64,000 bases of DNA from Dermatobacter hominis (GCF_020715685.1 NZ_CP085840.1:4092001-4156000); one strand, 5' to 3'. Shown: positions 1 through 8,675, counted from the first letter of the stretch. Numbers and translations are program-made. Notes: generated by a model from the sequence alone, not told the origin.

Positions 1-245
1 GCGACCGCACGGATCACGTCGTCGCCGGCGCCGCCGACCTGGCGCACCCACGCGACCGGGAGCGGGCGGTCGCTGCCCTCGGGCGGAGCCGTCGTCGTGG
101 GATCGGTCGTGGTCGTCGGCGCGGTGGTGGTCGTGGTGGTGCCCGCCGTGTCGTCGTCGCCCGAGCAGCCGACCAGGACGAGCCCCGCCAGCGCGAGGAG
201 CACGGGGAGGAAGCGCGTCGATGCGGGTCGTCGGTGCGGGACCAT
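1..245 (-). CDS. Secreted lipoprotein, N-terminal part (SBBP-repeat-like), runs off the left edge
   Basis: Only the first 81 codons are present; the gene continues beyond base 1. The ATG is at 245. A basic n-region, a hydrophobic stretch and a lipobox ending LVGC predict a lipid-anchored exported protein. A threonine-rich linker follows (TTTTTT and TTTT runs). The last visible residues, WVRQVGGAGDDVIRAV, resemble the start of an SBBP-type beta-propeller repeat (GGxGDD). Signal and lipobox are seen directly; the propeller assignment is inference from about 16 residues. It is divergent from the esterase at 336. Confidence 0.6.
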   Translation of the reverse strand, partial: MVPHRRPASTRFLPVLLALAGLVLVGCSGDDDTAGTTTTTTAPTTTTDPTTTAPPEGSDRPLPVAWVRQVGGAGDDVIRAV

Positions 246-322
246 GGGTGCAGTATCACCGGTCGACGACCCGGACCGGCGTCACGGTCGGCGGGTGCCC
301 GCACCCGCCTCAGGCGGCTCAG

Positions 323-328
323 TACGCT
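323..328 (+). promoter_or_regulatory. -10-like box TACGCT before the esterase
   Basis: TACGCT ends 7 nt before the GTG at 336. No Shine-Dalgarno lies between, which fits a leaderless transcript and supports the GTG start. Confidence 0.4.
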
Positions 329-335
329 CCCGGCG

Positions 336-1265
336 GTGCCGAGCCCAGTCCCCCCAACTCTGCGCCCCCGCTCGGGCCCGCGCCTCGCCGCCCTCGCGGC
401 GGTCGTGGCCCTGGCGGCGCTCGCGGCGGCGTGCAGCTCGTCGGTCGACATCGGGGTGGAGGGCGTGGACGCCCGGTGGATCGACGTGAAGGGCCCCGGC
501 GACCGGCAGGCCCTGCTCGTCACCGCCGAGGCGGTGGCCGACGACGGCGACGACACCCCCGAGCCGGCCCCGCCGCTCGTCGTGGTGCTCCACGGGCTCG
601 GGCAGGACGCCGAGCACATGGCGACCATCGGCGGGTGGGCGCAGCTCGCCCGCGACCGGGGGACGGTCGTGGTGTTCGGGGAGGGCTCGGAGCACAGCTG
701 GGACGCGGGGACGTGCTGCGGCGAGGCGGCCGCCCGGGAGGTCGACGACGTCGCGTACCTGGACCGGCTCATCGACCAGGTCGTCGACAGCACGGGCGCC
801 GATCGCGACGCCGTCCGCATGGTCGGCTTCTCCAACGGCGGCATGATGACGTACCGGTACCTCTGCGAGGGCGAGGTCCGGCTGGCGGCCGCGGCGTCCA
901 TCGCGGGCACCGACGTCGACGGCTGCACGCCGACGCGGCCCACGACCTTCATCCAGATCTCCGGCTCGGCCGACACGATCGTGCCGCTCTACGACACCCC
1001 CTCCGCCGCGCCGGAGCTGGGGCCGCTCGAACCGGTGAGCGAGTCGATCCGCGGCGTCGCAAACGCGTTCGGCTGCCCGACCCCGCGCCTCGGCCGGACG
1101 GGCCCCGTCACCACCACGCTGTGGGCTCCGTGCGCCGAGGGCGTCACGGTCCGCTTCGACGTCGTCGCGGGGATGCCGCACGCCTACCCGATCGTCGACG
1201 GCTACCAGGGCACCGACCAGATCCTCCAGCTGTGGGGCCTGGGGGCGCCGGCACCGGGCGGCTGA
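336..1265 (+). CDS. Exported lipoprotein esterase, LpqC / polyhydroxybutyrate depolymerase family
   Basis: A 309-residue alpha/beta hydrolase of the CE1/LpqC type, expected to cleave polyester or feruloyl-type esters outside the membrane. The GTG at 336 is chosen because the signal peptide starts there: a hydrophobic Ala/Leu stretch ends in the lipobox LAAAC with lipidated Cys33. Family marks are the oxyanion segment VVLHGLGQ, the W..GTCCGE..VDDV block, nucleophile Ser166 in GFSNGG, the acid in SGSADTIVP and the catalytic His in GMPHAYP. All triad residues are present. The exact substrate cannot be told from sequence. Confidence 0.85.
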   Translation: MPSPVPPTLRPRSGPRLAALAAVVALAALAAACSSSVDIGVEGVDARWIDVKGPGDRQALLVTAEAVADDGDDTPEPAPPLVVVLHGLGQDAEHMATIGGWAQLARDRGTVVVFGEGSEHSWDAGTCCGEAAAREVDDVAYLDRLIDQVVDSTGADRDAVRMVGFSNGGMMTYRYLCEGEVRLAAAASIAGTDVDGCTPTRPTTFIQISGSADTIVPLYDTPSAAPELGPLEPVSESIRGVANAFGCPTPRLGRTGPVTTTLWAPCAEGVTVRFDVVAGMPHAYPIVDGYQGTDQILQLWGLGAPAPGG

Positions 1266-1321
1266 GCCCGCCCTCGGGACCCGTGGATCCGGCGCGAATT
1301 CCCGTCCCGACTCGCGTCGGT

Positions 1322-1342
1322 CCTGCCACGGGCTGTGGCAGG
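1322..1342. terminator. Hairpin between esterase and GYF-domain gene
   Basis: CCTGCCAC and GTGGCAGG form a perfect 8-bp stem around a 5-nt loop, with no T-tract. It lies 8 nt before the ATG at 1351, so it could equally be an operator or a translational control structure for the downstream gene. Confidence 0.4.
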
Positions 1343-1350
1343 CTGACCGG

Positions 1351-2538
1351 ATGAGCGATCTCCCGCCCCTCGACCAGCCGCAGGCCTACGTCGTCGTCGG
1401 ACCGAACGACCAGCGCGGGCCGTACACGTTGGACCTGCTGATCGGCGAGGTCGTCGCCGGCCGGCTGCACGACGCCACCCCGGTCTGGTGGCCCGGGCTC
1501 GCCGAGTGGACCACGATGAGCGGCCACCCCGGCGTCGCCGCCGAGCTGGCCCGCCGACGCGGCGGCTACGCGGCGCCGGCCGCCCCCGCCGCTCCGCCCG
1601 CCCCGGCCCCCGGGCAGTACGAGCAGACGACCGGCTACGAGTCGTACCAGCCGCAGCAGCCCCAGCCGCAGTCCTACGAGGCCGGCCAGTACGAGACGAC
1701 CTCGTACGGCGCGGGCGAGGCCGTCCAGTCCGCCCCCGGCCAGGACTACTCCTACGACACCGGCGTGCAGGCGCCGGTCACGGCCGACCAGTCGCCGGCG
1801 CCCGAGGCCGTCGCCCCGGTCAGCCCCCAGGTGCAGCCCGTCGAGGCACCGGCCGACGTCGCGGAGATCGTCAACGAGGTCCCCGACGGCTCGTCCGCGA
1901 CGGGCACCCAGGTCCCGGCCGGGTGGACCGTGACCGACACGTCCACGCCCGTCGGCGCCGCCCCGGTCGTCGACCCCCAGGCCGACATCGTCGAGGCCGA
2001 GGTCGTGACCCCCGAGGTCGTCCGCTCCTCGTCCGTCACCGACGAGCACCGGTCGCTGTTCGCCGGGCTGGTCGACCGCTCCACGCGCCGCGCCGAGGCC
2101 GGCGACCGGGTGCAGGCGATCGACAGGGCCTTCGTCGACGCCGTCGTGTCGGGCGCCGAGTCGCAGGGCTTCACCTCGACCGACCGCACCGCCGGCGAGA
2201 CCAACCACGAGCTCCGCTTCGACGGCGAGAGCGGTGAGCAGCTGTCGATCACGGTGGGCCGCATCAAGGGCGACGACCCCGCCGCCGTGCGGGCCGGTCA
2301 CGTGCCGCTGACCGTGCGGTTCCAGTCCGCCAGCTACTCGGGCGCGCTCGAGAGCGGCACCGGCGGGCACGGCGAGGTCGTGATCGTGTCCGACGAGTGG
2401 AGCGGCCAGGCGACGTCGACGGTGTCGCTGCTGCTGCCGCTGGAGGACTACGTCCGCGAGGACCTCGAGGTGGACGCCGTGCGCCTGCTCCGCGACGTGG
2501 GCGCCACGGTGTCGATCGTGAGCGATCGCCTCCGCTGA
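1351..2538 (+). CDS. GYF_2 (DUF4339) domain protein with a long acidic linker
   Basis: 395 residues. Residues ~10-65 form a GYF_2 domain: a VGPNDQRGPYTLDLL opening, then the tryptophans of PVWWPGLAEW. This fold usually binds proline-rich partners or serves as a cytoplasmic adaptor. A Pro/Gln/Tyr-rich low-complexity linker covers ~70-220. The C-terminal ~170 residues form an unrecognised alpha/beta domain with LRFDGESGEQLSITVG and TVRFQSASYSG strands. There is no signal peptide or membrane segment. It stands alone between two hairpins. Function unknown. Confidence 0.75.
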   Translation: MSDLPPLDQPQAYVVVGPNDQRGPYTLDLLIGEVVAGRLHDATPVWWPGLAEWTTMSGHPGVAAELARRRGGYAAPAAPAAPPAPAPGQYEQTTGYESYQPQQPQPQSYEAGQYETTSYGAGEAVQSAPGQDYSYDTGVQAPVTADQSPAPEAVAPVSPQVQPVEAPADVAEIVNEVPDGSSATGTQVPAGWTVTDTSTPVGAAPVVDPQADIVEAEVVTPEVVRSSSVTDEHRSLFAGLVDRSTRRAEAGDRVQAIDRAFVDAVVSGAESQGFTSTDRTAGETNHELRFDGESGEQLSITVGRIKGDDPAAVRAGHVPLTVRFQSASYSGALESGTGGHGEVVIVSDEWSGQATSTVSLLLPLEDYVREDLEVDAVRLLRDVGATVSIVSDRLR

Positions 2539-2568
2539 TCCCGGGCCCGCCCACCACACGCCCTCCGT

Positions 2569-2599
2569 CCCGGCCCCGGCGCACCGCGCCGGGGCCGGG
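2569..2599. terminator. Strong GC hairpin after the GYF gene
   Basis: A perfect 14-bp stem (CCCGGCCCCGGCGC and its complement) around a 3-nt loop ACC, 30 nt after the stop at 2538. There is no T-run, which is common for high-GC actinomycete terminators. It separates the GYF gene from the ATPase. Confidence 0.65.
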
Positions 2600-2627
2600 C
2601 CGCGTCCCGGCGGCCGCCGCGCTCGGG

Positions 2628-2633
2628 TAGGTT
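2628..2633 (+). promoter_or_regulatory. -10-like box TAGGTT before the P-type ATPase
   Basis: TAGGTT ends 9 nt before the ATG at 2643, downstream of the 14-bp hairpin. There is no Shine-Dalgarno, so a near-leaderless transcript is likely. Confidence 0.45.
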
Positions 2634-2642
2634 CCTGCGACC

Positions 2643-5471
2643 ATGCCCGCCGAGCCCCGCCCCGACGAGCCCACCCACCGCACCGCCGCCGCCACGGCCG
2701 ATCCCGCCGGGCCGGCGCCCCAGTGGTACCGGATCTCCGGGCACGCCGTGGCCGAGCGCCTCGGGGTCGACCCGTCGGTCGGCCTCAGCGCCGCCGAGGT
2801 GGCCGAGCGCGTCGAGCGCTACGGCACCAACGAGCTGGCGGAGGCGCCCCGGCGACCGGCGTGGCTGCGCTTCGTCGATCAGTTCAACGACCTGCTGGTC
2901 TTCATCCTGATCGGCGCCGCCGTCGTGTCGGCGGCGGTCGGCGACCTCAAGGACCCGATCGTGATCGCGATCGTGCTCCTCATCAACGCGGTCCTCGGCT
3001 ACGTGCAGGAGTCGCGCGCCGACGACGCCCTCGCCGCGCTGCAGCAGATGCTCGAGGTGATCGTGCGCGTCCGCCGCGACGGCGCGGTGCTCGAGGTCCC
3101 CGCCCGCGAGCTCGTGCCGGGTGACATCGTGCTGATGGAGGCCGGCGACCGGGTCCCGGCCGACGGCCGCTTCCTGGTCGCCAGCTCCCTGTCGGTCGAC
3201 GAGTCCACGCTCACCGGCGAGTCCGTGCCGGTCGACAAGACCGCGGATGTGATCGAGGTCGACGGCGACGAGGTCGCCCTCGCCGAGCGCGCCAACTGCG
3301 GCTACATGAACACGACGCTCACCCGGGGGCGGGCCGAGATGGTCGTCACCGCCACGGGCATGGAGACCGAGGTCGGCCGCCTGGCCGGCCTGCTCAGCGC
3401 CGCGGACGACCAGGAGACGCCGCTGCAGCAGCAGCTCGACAAGCTGGGCAAGCGGCTGGCGCTGATCGCCGGCATCGCGGTCCTGGCCGTGTTCCTCGTC
3501 GGTCTGTCGCAGGGCGACGAGATCGGCGAGGCCGTGCTCGGCGCCGTGGCGCTCGCGGTCGCGGCGATCCCCGAGGGCCTGCCCGCCGTGGTGACGGTGA
3601 CGCTCGCCATCGGCGTGTCGCGCATGGCGAAGGAACGGGCGATCGTGAAGCGCCTGGCGTCGGTCGAGACGCTCGGTTCGACCACCGTGATCTGCTCCGA
3701 CAAGACCGGCACCCTCACGCTGAACCAGATGACCGCGACCAGGGTGGTCGCCGCCGGGCGCACGTACGAGTTCGAGGGCCTCGGCTACGGCGACGAGGGC
3801 GAGGTGCGGGCCGCCGACGGCGCGGGCTCGGCCGACGACGACACGCTGCGGTGGGCGCTGACGACCGCCGTGCTGTGCAACGACGCGCACATCAGGACCG
3901 GCGACGACGGCTCGCCCCAGCTGGTCGGCGACCCGACCGAGGGCGCCCTGGTCGTCGCGGCCCGCAAGGTCGGGCTCGACCCCGAGGCGCTGCGCGCCGA
4001 CGCCCCGCGGCTCGACGAGGTGCCGTTCGACTCCGCGGTGAAGTACATGGCGACGCTGCACCCGCTCGGCGACGAGGGCTCGCTGCTCGTGGTCAAGGGC
4101 GCCCCCGACGTCGTGCTCAGCCGGTGCGACCGCTCCCGCGTCGCGGACGGCACCGAGCCGCTCGACGCCGCGGGTCGTGAGCGCGCGCAGGCCGCCAACG
4201 ACGAGCTCGGCCGCCAGGGCCTGCGGGTGCTCGCCGTGGCGTCCAAGGTGCTTGGCGAGCACCACGCTGACCCCACGGTCGGCGACGGTGACGGGACGAT
4301 GGACCTGTCGGCCGAGATCGACGGCCTCACGCTCGAGGCGCTGATCGGCATCCTCGACCCGGCGCGGCCCGAGGCCGTCGTCGCGGTGGCGGAGTGCGCG
4401 GCCGCCGGCATCGGCGTGCGGATGATCACCGGCGACCACGCGACGACGGCCGGCGCGATCGCCGCCGAGCTCGGCATCCCCGGCTCCGTGGTCACCGGCG
4501 CCGAGCTCAACGACATGAGCGACGAGGAGCTCGCGGAGCGCATCGAGGAGATCGGCGTCTGCGCCCGGGTCTCGCCCGAGCACAAGGTCCGCGTGGTGAA
4601 GGCCCTGCAGTCGAACGGCGAGGTCGTCGCGATGACCGGTGACGGCGTCAACGACGCACCGTCGCTCAAGCAGGCCGAGATCGGCGTGGCCATGGGCATC
4701 ACCGGCACCGAGGTCACCAAGGAAGCCGGGGACATGATCCTGACCGACGACAACTTCGCCACGATCGTGAAGGCGGTCGAGCGCGGTCGGGCGATCTACG
4801 AGAACATCGTCACCTTCGTCCGGTTCCAGCTGACCACCAACGTCGCGGCGATCGGCACGATCCTCACGGCGCGGCTGGCGGGCTACCCGGCGCCGTTCAA
4901 CCCCATCCAGATCCTGTTCGTGAACATCCTCGCCGACGGTCCGCCGGCGATGAGCCTCGGCATGGACCCGCCCCGGCCCGGCGTGATGGACCGGGAGCCC
5001 CGCGACGGGGAGGAGCGGATCCTGTCGGGCGCCCGCCTCGTCCCGATCCTGTTCACGGCGGCGATCATGACCGTCACCATCATGGCGATCCTGGTCGGCT
5101 GGACCGACGCGTCGCCCGCCACGAGCCCCGAGGACGACCCGGGCTTCACGATGGCCTTCACGTCGTTCGTGTTCCTGCAGATGGTCAACGCGCTCATCGT
5201 GCGGTCGGGCGACCTGTCGGTGTTCAACCGGTTCAGCCTCACCAACCGCACGTTCTGGCTCGCGGTGTCGGGCGTCGTGATCGCCCAGGTCCTCGTCGTG
5301 GTCGTGCCGTTCCTGCAGAACGTCTTCGGCACGACCTCGCTGTCGGGACAGGAGTGGCTGGTCTGCGTGCTGAGCGTGCTGCCGCTGCTCGTCATCTCCG
5401 AGCTGCGGACCTTCGTCCTCTGGATGGTCCGCCGCTCACGGCCGCCGGTCGCGGTGCCGGCGGCCGCGTGA
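2643..5471 (+). CDS. P-type cation-transporting ATPase, Ca2+-ATPase (P2) type
   Basis: A 942-residue ATP-driven membrane pump. Visible in order: the N-terminal cation-ATPase domain (to ~70), two early helices, an actuator domain with TGES, the PEGLPA membrane motif that supplies ion ligands in Ca2+ pumps, phosphorylated Asp353 in CSDKTGTLT, an ATP-binding domain with VKGAP, the hinge TGDGVNDAP, and C-terminal helices with an ADGPPA motif at the M6 position. PEGLPA and M6 Asp argue for P2A/P2B specificity (Ca2+ or Mn2+) rather than heavy metals. Length is normal and all key motifs are intact. The convergent neighbour ends only 9 bp away. Confidence 0.92.
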   Translation: MPAEPRPDEPTHRTAAATADPAGPAPQWYRISGHAVAERLGVDPSVGLSAAEVAERVERYGTNELAEAPRRPAWLRFVDQFNDLLVFILIGAAVVSAAVGDLKDPIVIAIVLLINAVLGYVQESRADDALAALQQMLEVIVRVRRDGAVLEVPARELVPGDIVLMEAGDRVPADGRFLVASSLSVDESTLTGESVPVDKTADVIEVDGDEVALAERANCGYMNTTLTRGRAEMVVTATGMETEVGRLAGLLSAADDQETPLQQQLDKLGKRLALIAGIAVLAVFLVGLSQGDEIGEAVLGAVALAVAAIPEGLPAVVTVTLAIGVSRMAKERAIVKRLASVETLGSTTVICSDKTGTLTLNQMTATRVVAAGRTYEFEGLGYGDEGEVRAADGAGSADDDTLRWALTTAVLCNDAHIRTGDDGSPQLVGDPTEGALVVAARKVGLDPEALRADAPRLDEVPFDSAVKYMATLHPLGDEGSLLVVKGAPDVVLSRCDRSRVADGTEPLDAAGRERAQAANDELGRQGLRVLAVASKVLGEHHADPTVGDGDGTMDLSAEIDGLTLEALIGILDPARPEAVVAVAECAAAGIGVRMITGDHATTAGAIAAELGIPGSVVTGAELNDMSDEELAERIEEIGVCARVSPEHKVRVVKALQSNGEVVAMTGDGVNDAPSLKQAEIGVAMGITGTEVTKEAGDMILTDDNFATIVKAVERGRAIYENIVTFVRFQLTTNVAAIGTILTARLAGYPAPFNPIQILFVNILADGPPAMSLGMDPPRPGVMDREPRDGEERILSGARLVPILFTAAIMTVTIMAILVGWTDASPATSPEDDPGFTMAFTSFVFLQMVNALIVRSGDLSVFNRFSLTNRTFWLAVSGVVIAQVLVVVVPFLQNVFGTTSLSGQEWLVCVLSVLPLLVISELRTFVLWMVRRSRPPVAVPAAA

Positions 5472-5480
5472 CGGGACGGC

Positions 5481-5966
5481 TCAGAGCGCGGCTTCGATGG
5501 CGTCGACGACCTTCGGGTCGTCGGGCACCACGGTCGGGTTGAAGCGGGCGAGCACCTCGCCGTCGCGGCCGACCAGGAACTTCTCGAAGTTCCAGCGGAT
5601 GTCGCCCACCGTCCCGTCGTCGGAGTCGGGGACCGCGGTCAGCTCGGAGTAGAGCGGCGACCGGTCGTCGCCGTTGACCTCGACCTTCTCCGTCAGGGGG
5701 AAGGTCACGCCGTAGGTCGTCGAGCAGAACGTCGCGATCTCCTCGGGCGAGCCGGGCTCCTGCTCCATGAACTGGTTGCAGGGCACGCCGACGACCGTGA
5801 AGCCCTGGTCGCCGAAGCGCCGCTGGAGCTCCTCGAGCTGCGTGTACTGCGGGGTCAGGCCGCACTTCGAGGCGACGTTGACCAGCAGCGTGACCTTGCC
5901 CTTCTGGTCGGCCAGCACGCCGGGCGTGCCGTCGAGGGCGGTGAGATCTGCGTCGTAGACGGACAT
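5481..5966 (-). CDS. Glutathione peroxidase family thiol peroxidase (Cys type)
   Basis: A 161-residue thioredoxin-fold peroxidase that reduces H2O2 and organic hydroperoxides, in bacteria usually with thioredoxin rather than glutathione. Peroxidatic Cys35 sits in NVASKCG, Gln65 in PCNQF and the Trp in RWNFEKF, so the Cys-Gln-Trp catalytic set is complete. A second cysteine (C63) lies in PCNQF. The start at 5966 gives the usual family length and is preceded by a TAGGGT box. It is convergent with the ATPase. Confidence 0.9.
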   Translation of the reverse strand: MSVYDADLTALDGTPGVLADQKGKVTLLVNVASKCGLTPQYTQLEELQRRFGDQGFTVVGVPCNQFMEQEPGSPEEIATFCSTTYGVTFPLTEKVEVNGDDRSPLYSELTAVPDSDDGTVGDIRWNFEKFLVGRDGEVLARFNPTVVPDDPKVVDAIEAAL

Positions 5967-5973
5967 GGCCGGC

Positions 5974-5979
5974 ACCCTA
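5974..5979 (-). promoter_or_regulatory. -10-like box TAGGGT before the peroxidase
   Basis: On the minus strand TAGGGT ends 7 nt before the ATG at 5966. Leaderless-type spacing. Confidence 0.45.
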
Positions 5980-6101
5980 CAATCGGCGGTCCGCCGACCG
6001 CGGGTCAGCGGGTCACGTGCGCCGCCCGGCGGGCGCGCCACCTGCCTTGCCGTGCTCTCAGCGGCAGGCGCCCCTCCGCCGGTACGGCGGGGTGCTGCCG
6101 A

Positions 6102-6107
6102 TACCCT
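6102..6107 (+). promoter_or_regulatory. -10-like box TACCCT before the disulfide pair
   Basis: TACCCT ends 8 nt before the ATG at 6116, and the intervening bases carry no clear ribosome-binding site. Confidence 0.4.
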
Positions 6108-6115
6108 CGGCCGGG

Positions 6116-6733
6116 ATGTCGAACGACACCGTGAGCCTGTTCCTGGCGATGCTGGCCGTCGTCGGCCTGGTGTTCGTCGCGGCGACCGCGGTGTTCGCCC
6201 TCGTCGCCAGGACCAGGGGGCTCGGTCCCGGCGCGGCCTCGCTCCGAGACGGCGTCTCGGACGCTGCGCTGCCGCTGGCGTTCGCCGTCGCCACGACGTG
6301 CACGCTGGGCAGCCTGTACATGTCCGAGGTCCGGCACTTCACGCCGTGCGACCTGTGCTGGTACCAGCGGATCTGCATGTACCCGCTCGTCGTGGTGCTC
6401 GGGATCGCTGCGCTGCGCCGTGATCGCGGCATCTGGCGCTACGTCCTGCCGATCGCACTGATCGGCGCCGCCATCAGCACCTACCACTACCTGCACGAGC
6501 GCTTCCCCGACGCCGTCGCCACGTCCTGCAGCCTCGAGGCCTCGTGCTCGACGCTGTGGATCTGGGAGCTCCACTTCCTTTCCATCCCCGGCATGGCGTG
6601 GGTCGGCTTCGTGCTGATCGCGACGCTCGTGCTCGTCGCCCGCTCGGCCGAGCGGCGCAGCCGCTCCGGCGGCGCCGTCGCCGGCCGCGCCGGGCGGACC
6701 GACGACCCATCCCCCCAGGAGGTGCCGGCATGA
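6116..6733 (+). CDS. Disulfide-bond formation membrane protein, BdbC/DsbB family
   Basis: A 205-residue four-helix membrane oxidoreductase that re-oxidises a periplasmic-side thioredoxin-like partner with quinone. Both redox pairs are visible: C78-x2-C81 in PCDLCWYQR and C138/C144 in SCSLEASC. The CDLCWYQR motif is diagnostic. The long tail after the last helix is basic. Its stop overlaps the ATG of the next gene (ATGA), a thioredoxin-fold protein, so the two are translationally coupled and form a disulfide-introducing pair. Confidence 0.88.
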   Translation: MSNDTVSLFLAMLAVVGLVFVAATAVFALVARTRGLGPGAASLRDGVSDAALPLAFAVATTCTLGSLYMSEVRHFTPCDLCWYQRICMYPLVVVLGIAALRRDRGIWRYVLPIALIGAAISTYHYLHERFPDAVATSCSLEASCSTLWIWELHFLSIPGMAWVGFVLIATLVLVARSAERRSRSGGAVAGRAGRTDDPSPQEVPA

Positions 6734-7515
6734 CCGGCTCGAACCGCAAGCGCGACGCCCACGGCGGCGCCGACCCGTACTCCCGCCTCAGCAGGGCGCA
6801 GGAGCGGCGGAAGCTCACGTACCCGCTGGTGATCGGCGCGACCGTGCTGGTCGTCGCGGCGTGCGCGCTGATCGCGGTGCTCGCCACGCGCTCCGACGAC
6901 GACGCGTCGTCGGCGGCCAAGGAGGGCTCGGGCGCCGCGGCGGCGGCGGACTCGAAGCAGGAGACGGCTGCGGTGACGGTGACGGGCGAGCCGCTGCCGG
7001 AGATGCCGTCGTCGACGGGATCGAGCCCGTTCACGAGCGCATCGGACGACCCGGCGATCGGCGCGGCCGCGCCGAAGATCGAGGGCGAGACCTTCGACGG
7101 CTCGAAGGTCACGATCGACCCGGCCGACGGCACGCCGAAGGTGATCGTCTTCGTCGCCCACTGGTGCCCGCACTGCCAGAAGGAGGTGCCGCTGATCCAG
7201 GAGTGGATCGACGAGGGCAACCTGCCCGAGGGCGTCGAGATCGTCTTCGTCAGCACCGCGGTCAGCGAGGACCGGCCGAACTACCCGCCGTCGGCGTGGA
7301 TCGCGGACGAGGGCATCACCTCCCAGGTGGTCCTCGACGACGACCAGTCGGCCGCCGCGTCGGACTACGGCCTGACGAGCTTCCCGTACTTCGTGATGAC
7401 GAACGGCCAGGGCCAGGTCGTGGCGCGGGGCAGCGGCGAGGTCCCGATGGCGCAGTTCGGCGCCGCCGTCGACGCCCTCGCCGAGGGCGAGGACCCGGCC
7501 GCCGCCGCCGGCTGA
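6730..7515 (+). CDS. Membrane-anchored thioredoxin-fold protein, BdbD/DsbA or TlpA type
   Basis: 261 residues. A basic N-terminus, one transmembrane anchor (~35-58), a Ser/Ala linker, then a thioredoxin fold with C146-x2-C149 in HWCPHCQKE and the cis-Pro region in TSFPYFVMTN. It is expected to oxidise or isomerise thiols of exported proteins. It overlaps the BdbC gene by 4 bp, so the likely role is the soluble partner re-oxidised by BdbC. The CPHC motif is typical of DsbA, whereas the overall layout is TlpA/ResA-like. Confidence 0.82.
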   Translation: MTGSNRKRDAHGGADPYSRLSRAQERRKLTYPLVIGATVLVVAACALIAVLATRSDDDASSAAKEGSGAAAAADSKQETAAVTVTGEPLPEMPSSTGSSPFTSASDDPAIGAAAPKIEGETFDGSKVTIDPADGTPKVIVFVAHWCPHCQKEVPLIQEWIDEGNLPEGVEIVFVSTAVSEDRPNYPPSAWIADEGITSQVVLDDDQSAAASDYGLTSFPYFVMTNGQGQVVARGSGEVPMAQFGAAVDALAEGEDPAAAAG

Positions 7516-7517
7516 CC

Positions 7518-7557
7518 GCACCGGAGCCCCCGACGGGCGATCGCGCCGGCCCGGTGC
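7518..7557. terminator. Inverted repeat between convergent genes
   Basis: GCACCGG (7518-7524) and CCGGTGC (7551-7557) enclose a GC-rich loop between the stops of the thioredoxin-fold gene and the quinone reductase. A candidate bidirectional terminator; the stem is short relative to its loop. Confidence 0.3.
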
Positions 7558-7561
7558 CCGG

Positions 7562-8557
7562 TCAGCGGGCGCGGGACTCGAGCGCGACCTTGCCGACGAC
7601 CCGGCGCTCGAGGAGGTCACGGAGCGCGACGCCCACGTCCTCGAGCGGCAGGGTGGTCGGCTCGATCGGCGACAGCGCGCCGGCCTCGACCTGGGCGAGG
7701 ACCTCGCGGAGCAGAGCGGCGTTCTCCTGCGGGTGCCCCAGCGCCCACGCGCCCCAGTCGACGCCGAGCACCGATCGGTTGCGCAGGAGGACCTGGTTGG
7801 CGGGCAGCGACGGGATGTCGCCCGACGCGAACCCGATGACCATGAGCCGACCGCCCTCCCGCAGGCCCCGCAGGCCGGCCTCGGCGAGCGAACCCCCCAC
7901 GGTGTCGACGACGATGTCGGCCCCGCCGCCGGTGATCTCACGGATCTGGTTCCGCAGCGGGCCGGCCTCGGACTCGGGCACCGACGCGTCGATGACCGCG
8001 TTGGCGTTGCGCTCGATCACGAGCTGCAGCTTCTCGGGGCTGGACGCCACCGCGACCGTGTGGGCGCCGAAGGACCGGGCCACGTCGAGCATGGCCAGCC
8101 CGACGCCGCCCGCCGCGCCGAACAACACCACCCAGTCCTCGGGTCGCAGGACCGTGCGCCGGGTGAGGGTGAACCAGGCGGTGCAGTACGACTGGCCCAT
8201 CGTCGCGGCCTGGCCGAAGGACAGGTTGTCGGGGATGCGGGTCAGCTGATCCGGCCGGAGGACGGCCTCGTCGGCGAACCCGCCGAGCCCGGTCGACGCC
8301 ATCACGCGGTCGCCGACGGTCCATCCGTCGACCGCAGGCCCCACCTCGGTGATCTCGCCGGCGATCTCGGAGCCGGGCACGAACGGGAGCGGCGGCTTGA
8401 TCTGGTAGCGGCCCTGCACGAACAGCGCGTCGACGTAGTTCACGCCGGAGGACCAGATGCGGACGCGAACCTGGTCGAGCCCGCAGGGGACCGTGTCGAG
8501 GTCCTCGACCACGAGGTCCTCTGGTTCGCCCAACGCACGGCACATCACGGCTCGCAT
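7562..8557 (-). CDS. Zinc-independent NAD(P)H:quinone oxidoreductase, MDR superfamily
   Basis: 331 residues. An N-terminal GroES-like domain (VNYVDALFVQGRY, PFVPGSEIAGEI) and a Rossmann domain with AAGGVG binding NADPH. The structural and catalytic zinc cysteines of alcohol dehydrogenases are absent, so it belongs to the quinone reductase/crotonyl reductase-like branch. The ATG at 8557 is chosen because it begins the domain (MRAVMCRALGEPED) and has a TAGCTT box upstream. It is divergent from a flavoprotein across a 16-bp inverted repeat. The natural substrate is unknown. Confidence 0.85.
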   Translation of the reverse strand: MRAVMCRALGEPEDLVVEDLDTVPCGLDQVRVRIWSSGVNYVDALFVQGRYQIKPPLPFVPGSEIAGEITEVGPAVDGWTVGDRVMASTGLGGFADEAVLRPDQLTRIPDNLSFGQAATMGQSYCTAWFTLTRRTVLRPEDWVVLFGAAGGVGLAMLDVARSFGAHTVAVASSPEKLQLVIERNANAVIDASVPESEAGPLRNQIREITGGGADIVVDTVGGSLAEAGLRGLREGGRLMVIGFASGDIPSLPANQVLLRNRSVLGVDWGAWALGHPQENAALLREVLAQVEAGALSPIEPTTLPLEDVGVALRDLLERRVVGKVALESRAR

Positions 8558-8565
8558 GGGCGAGC

Positions 8566-8571
8566 AAGCTA
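8566..8571 (-). promoter_or_regulatory. -10-like box TAGCTT before the quinone reductase
   Basis: On the minus strand TAGCTT ends 8 nt before the ATG at 8557. The same box at the same spacing precedes the F420-type oxidoreductase at 34262. Confidence 0.45.
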
Positions 8572-8590
8572 GCGAACCCCGCCGGCCCGA

Positions 8591-8642
8591 CGTCCCGTGG
8601 TGCTCGGGACGCCGATCCCGACGCCTCGAGCACCACGGGACG
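8591..8642. promoter_or_regulatory. 16-bp perfect inverted repeat in a divergent promoter region
   Basis: CGTCCCGTGGTGCTCG (8591-8606) and its exact reverse complement (8627-8642) flank a 20-nt spacer, midway between divergent starts at 8557 and 8676. A terminator is not expected here, so an operator bound by a dimer of dimers, or a cruciform/transcript hairpin, is more likely. Confidence 0.55.
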
Positions 8643-8675
8643 GGGCGGGGGAGCGCGAGTGGGAGGATCGGTGCC

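Noticed and set aside
2448-4583. A 711-codon open frame on the minus strand across the P-type ATPase
   Set aside because: It is antisense to an intact P-type ATPase with every catalytic motif; its Arg/Gly/Asp/Val-rich composition is typical of the mirror frame of GC-rich genes.
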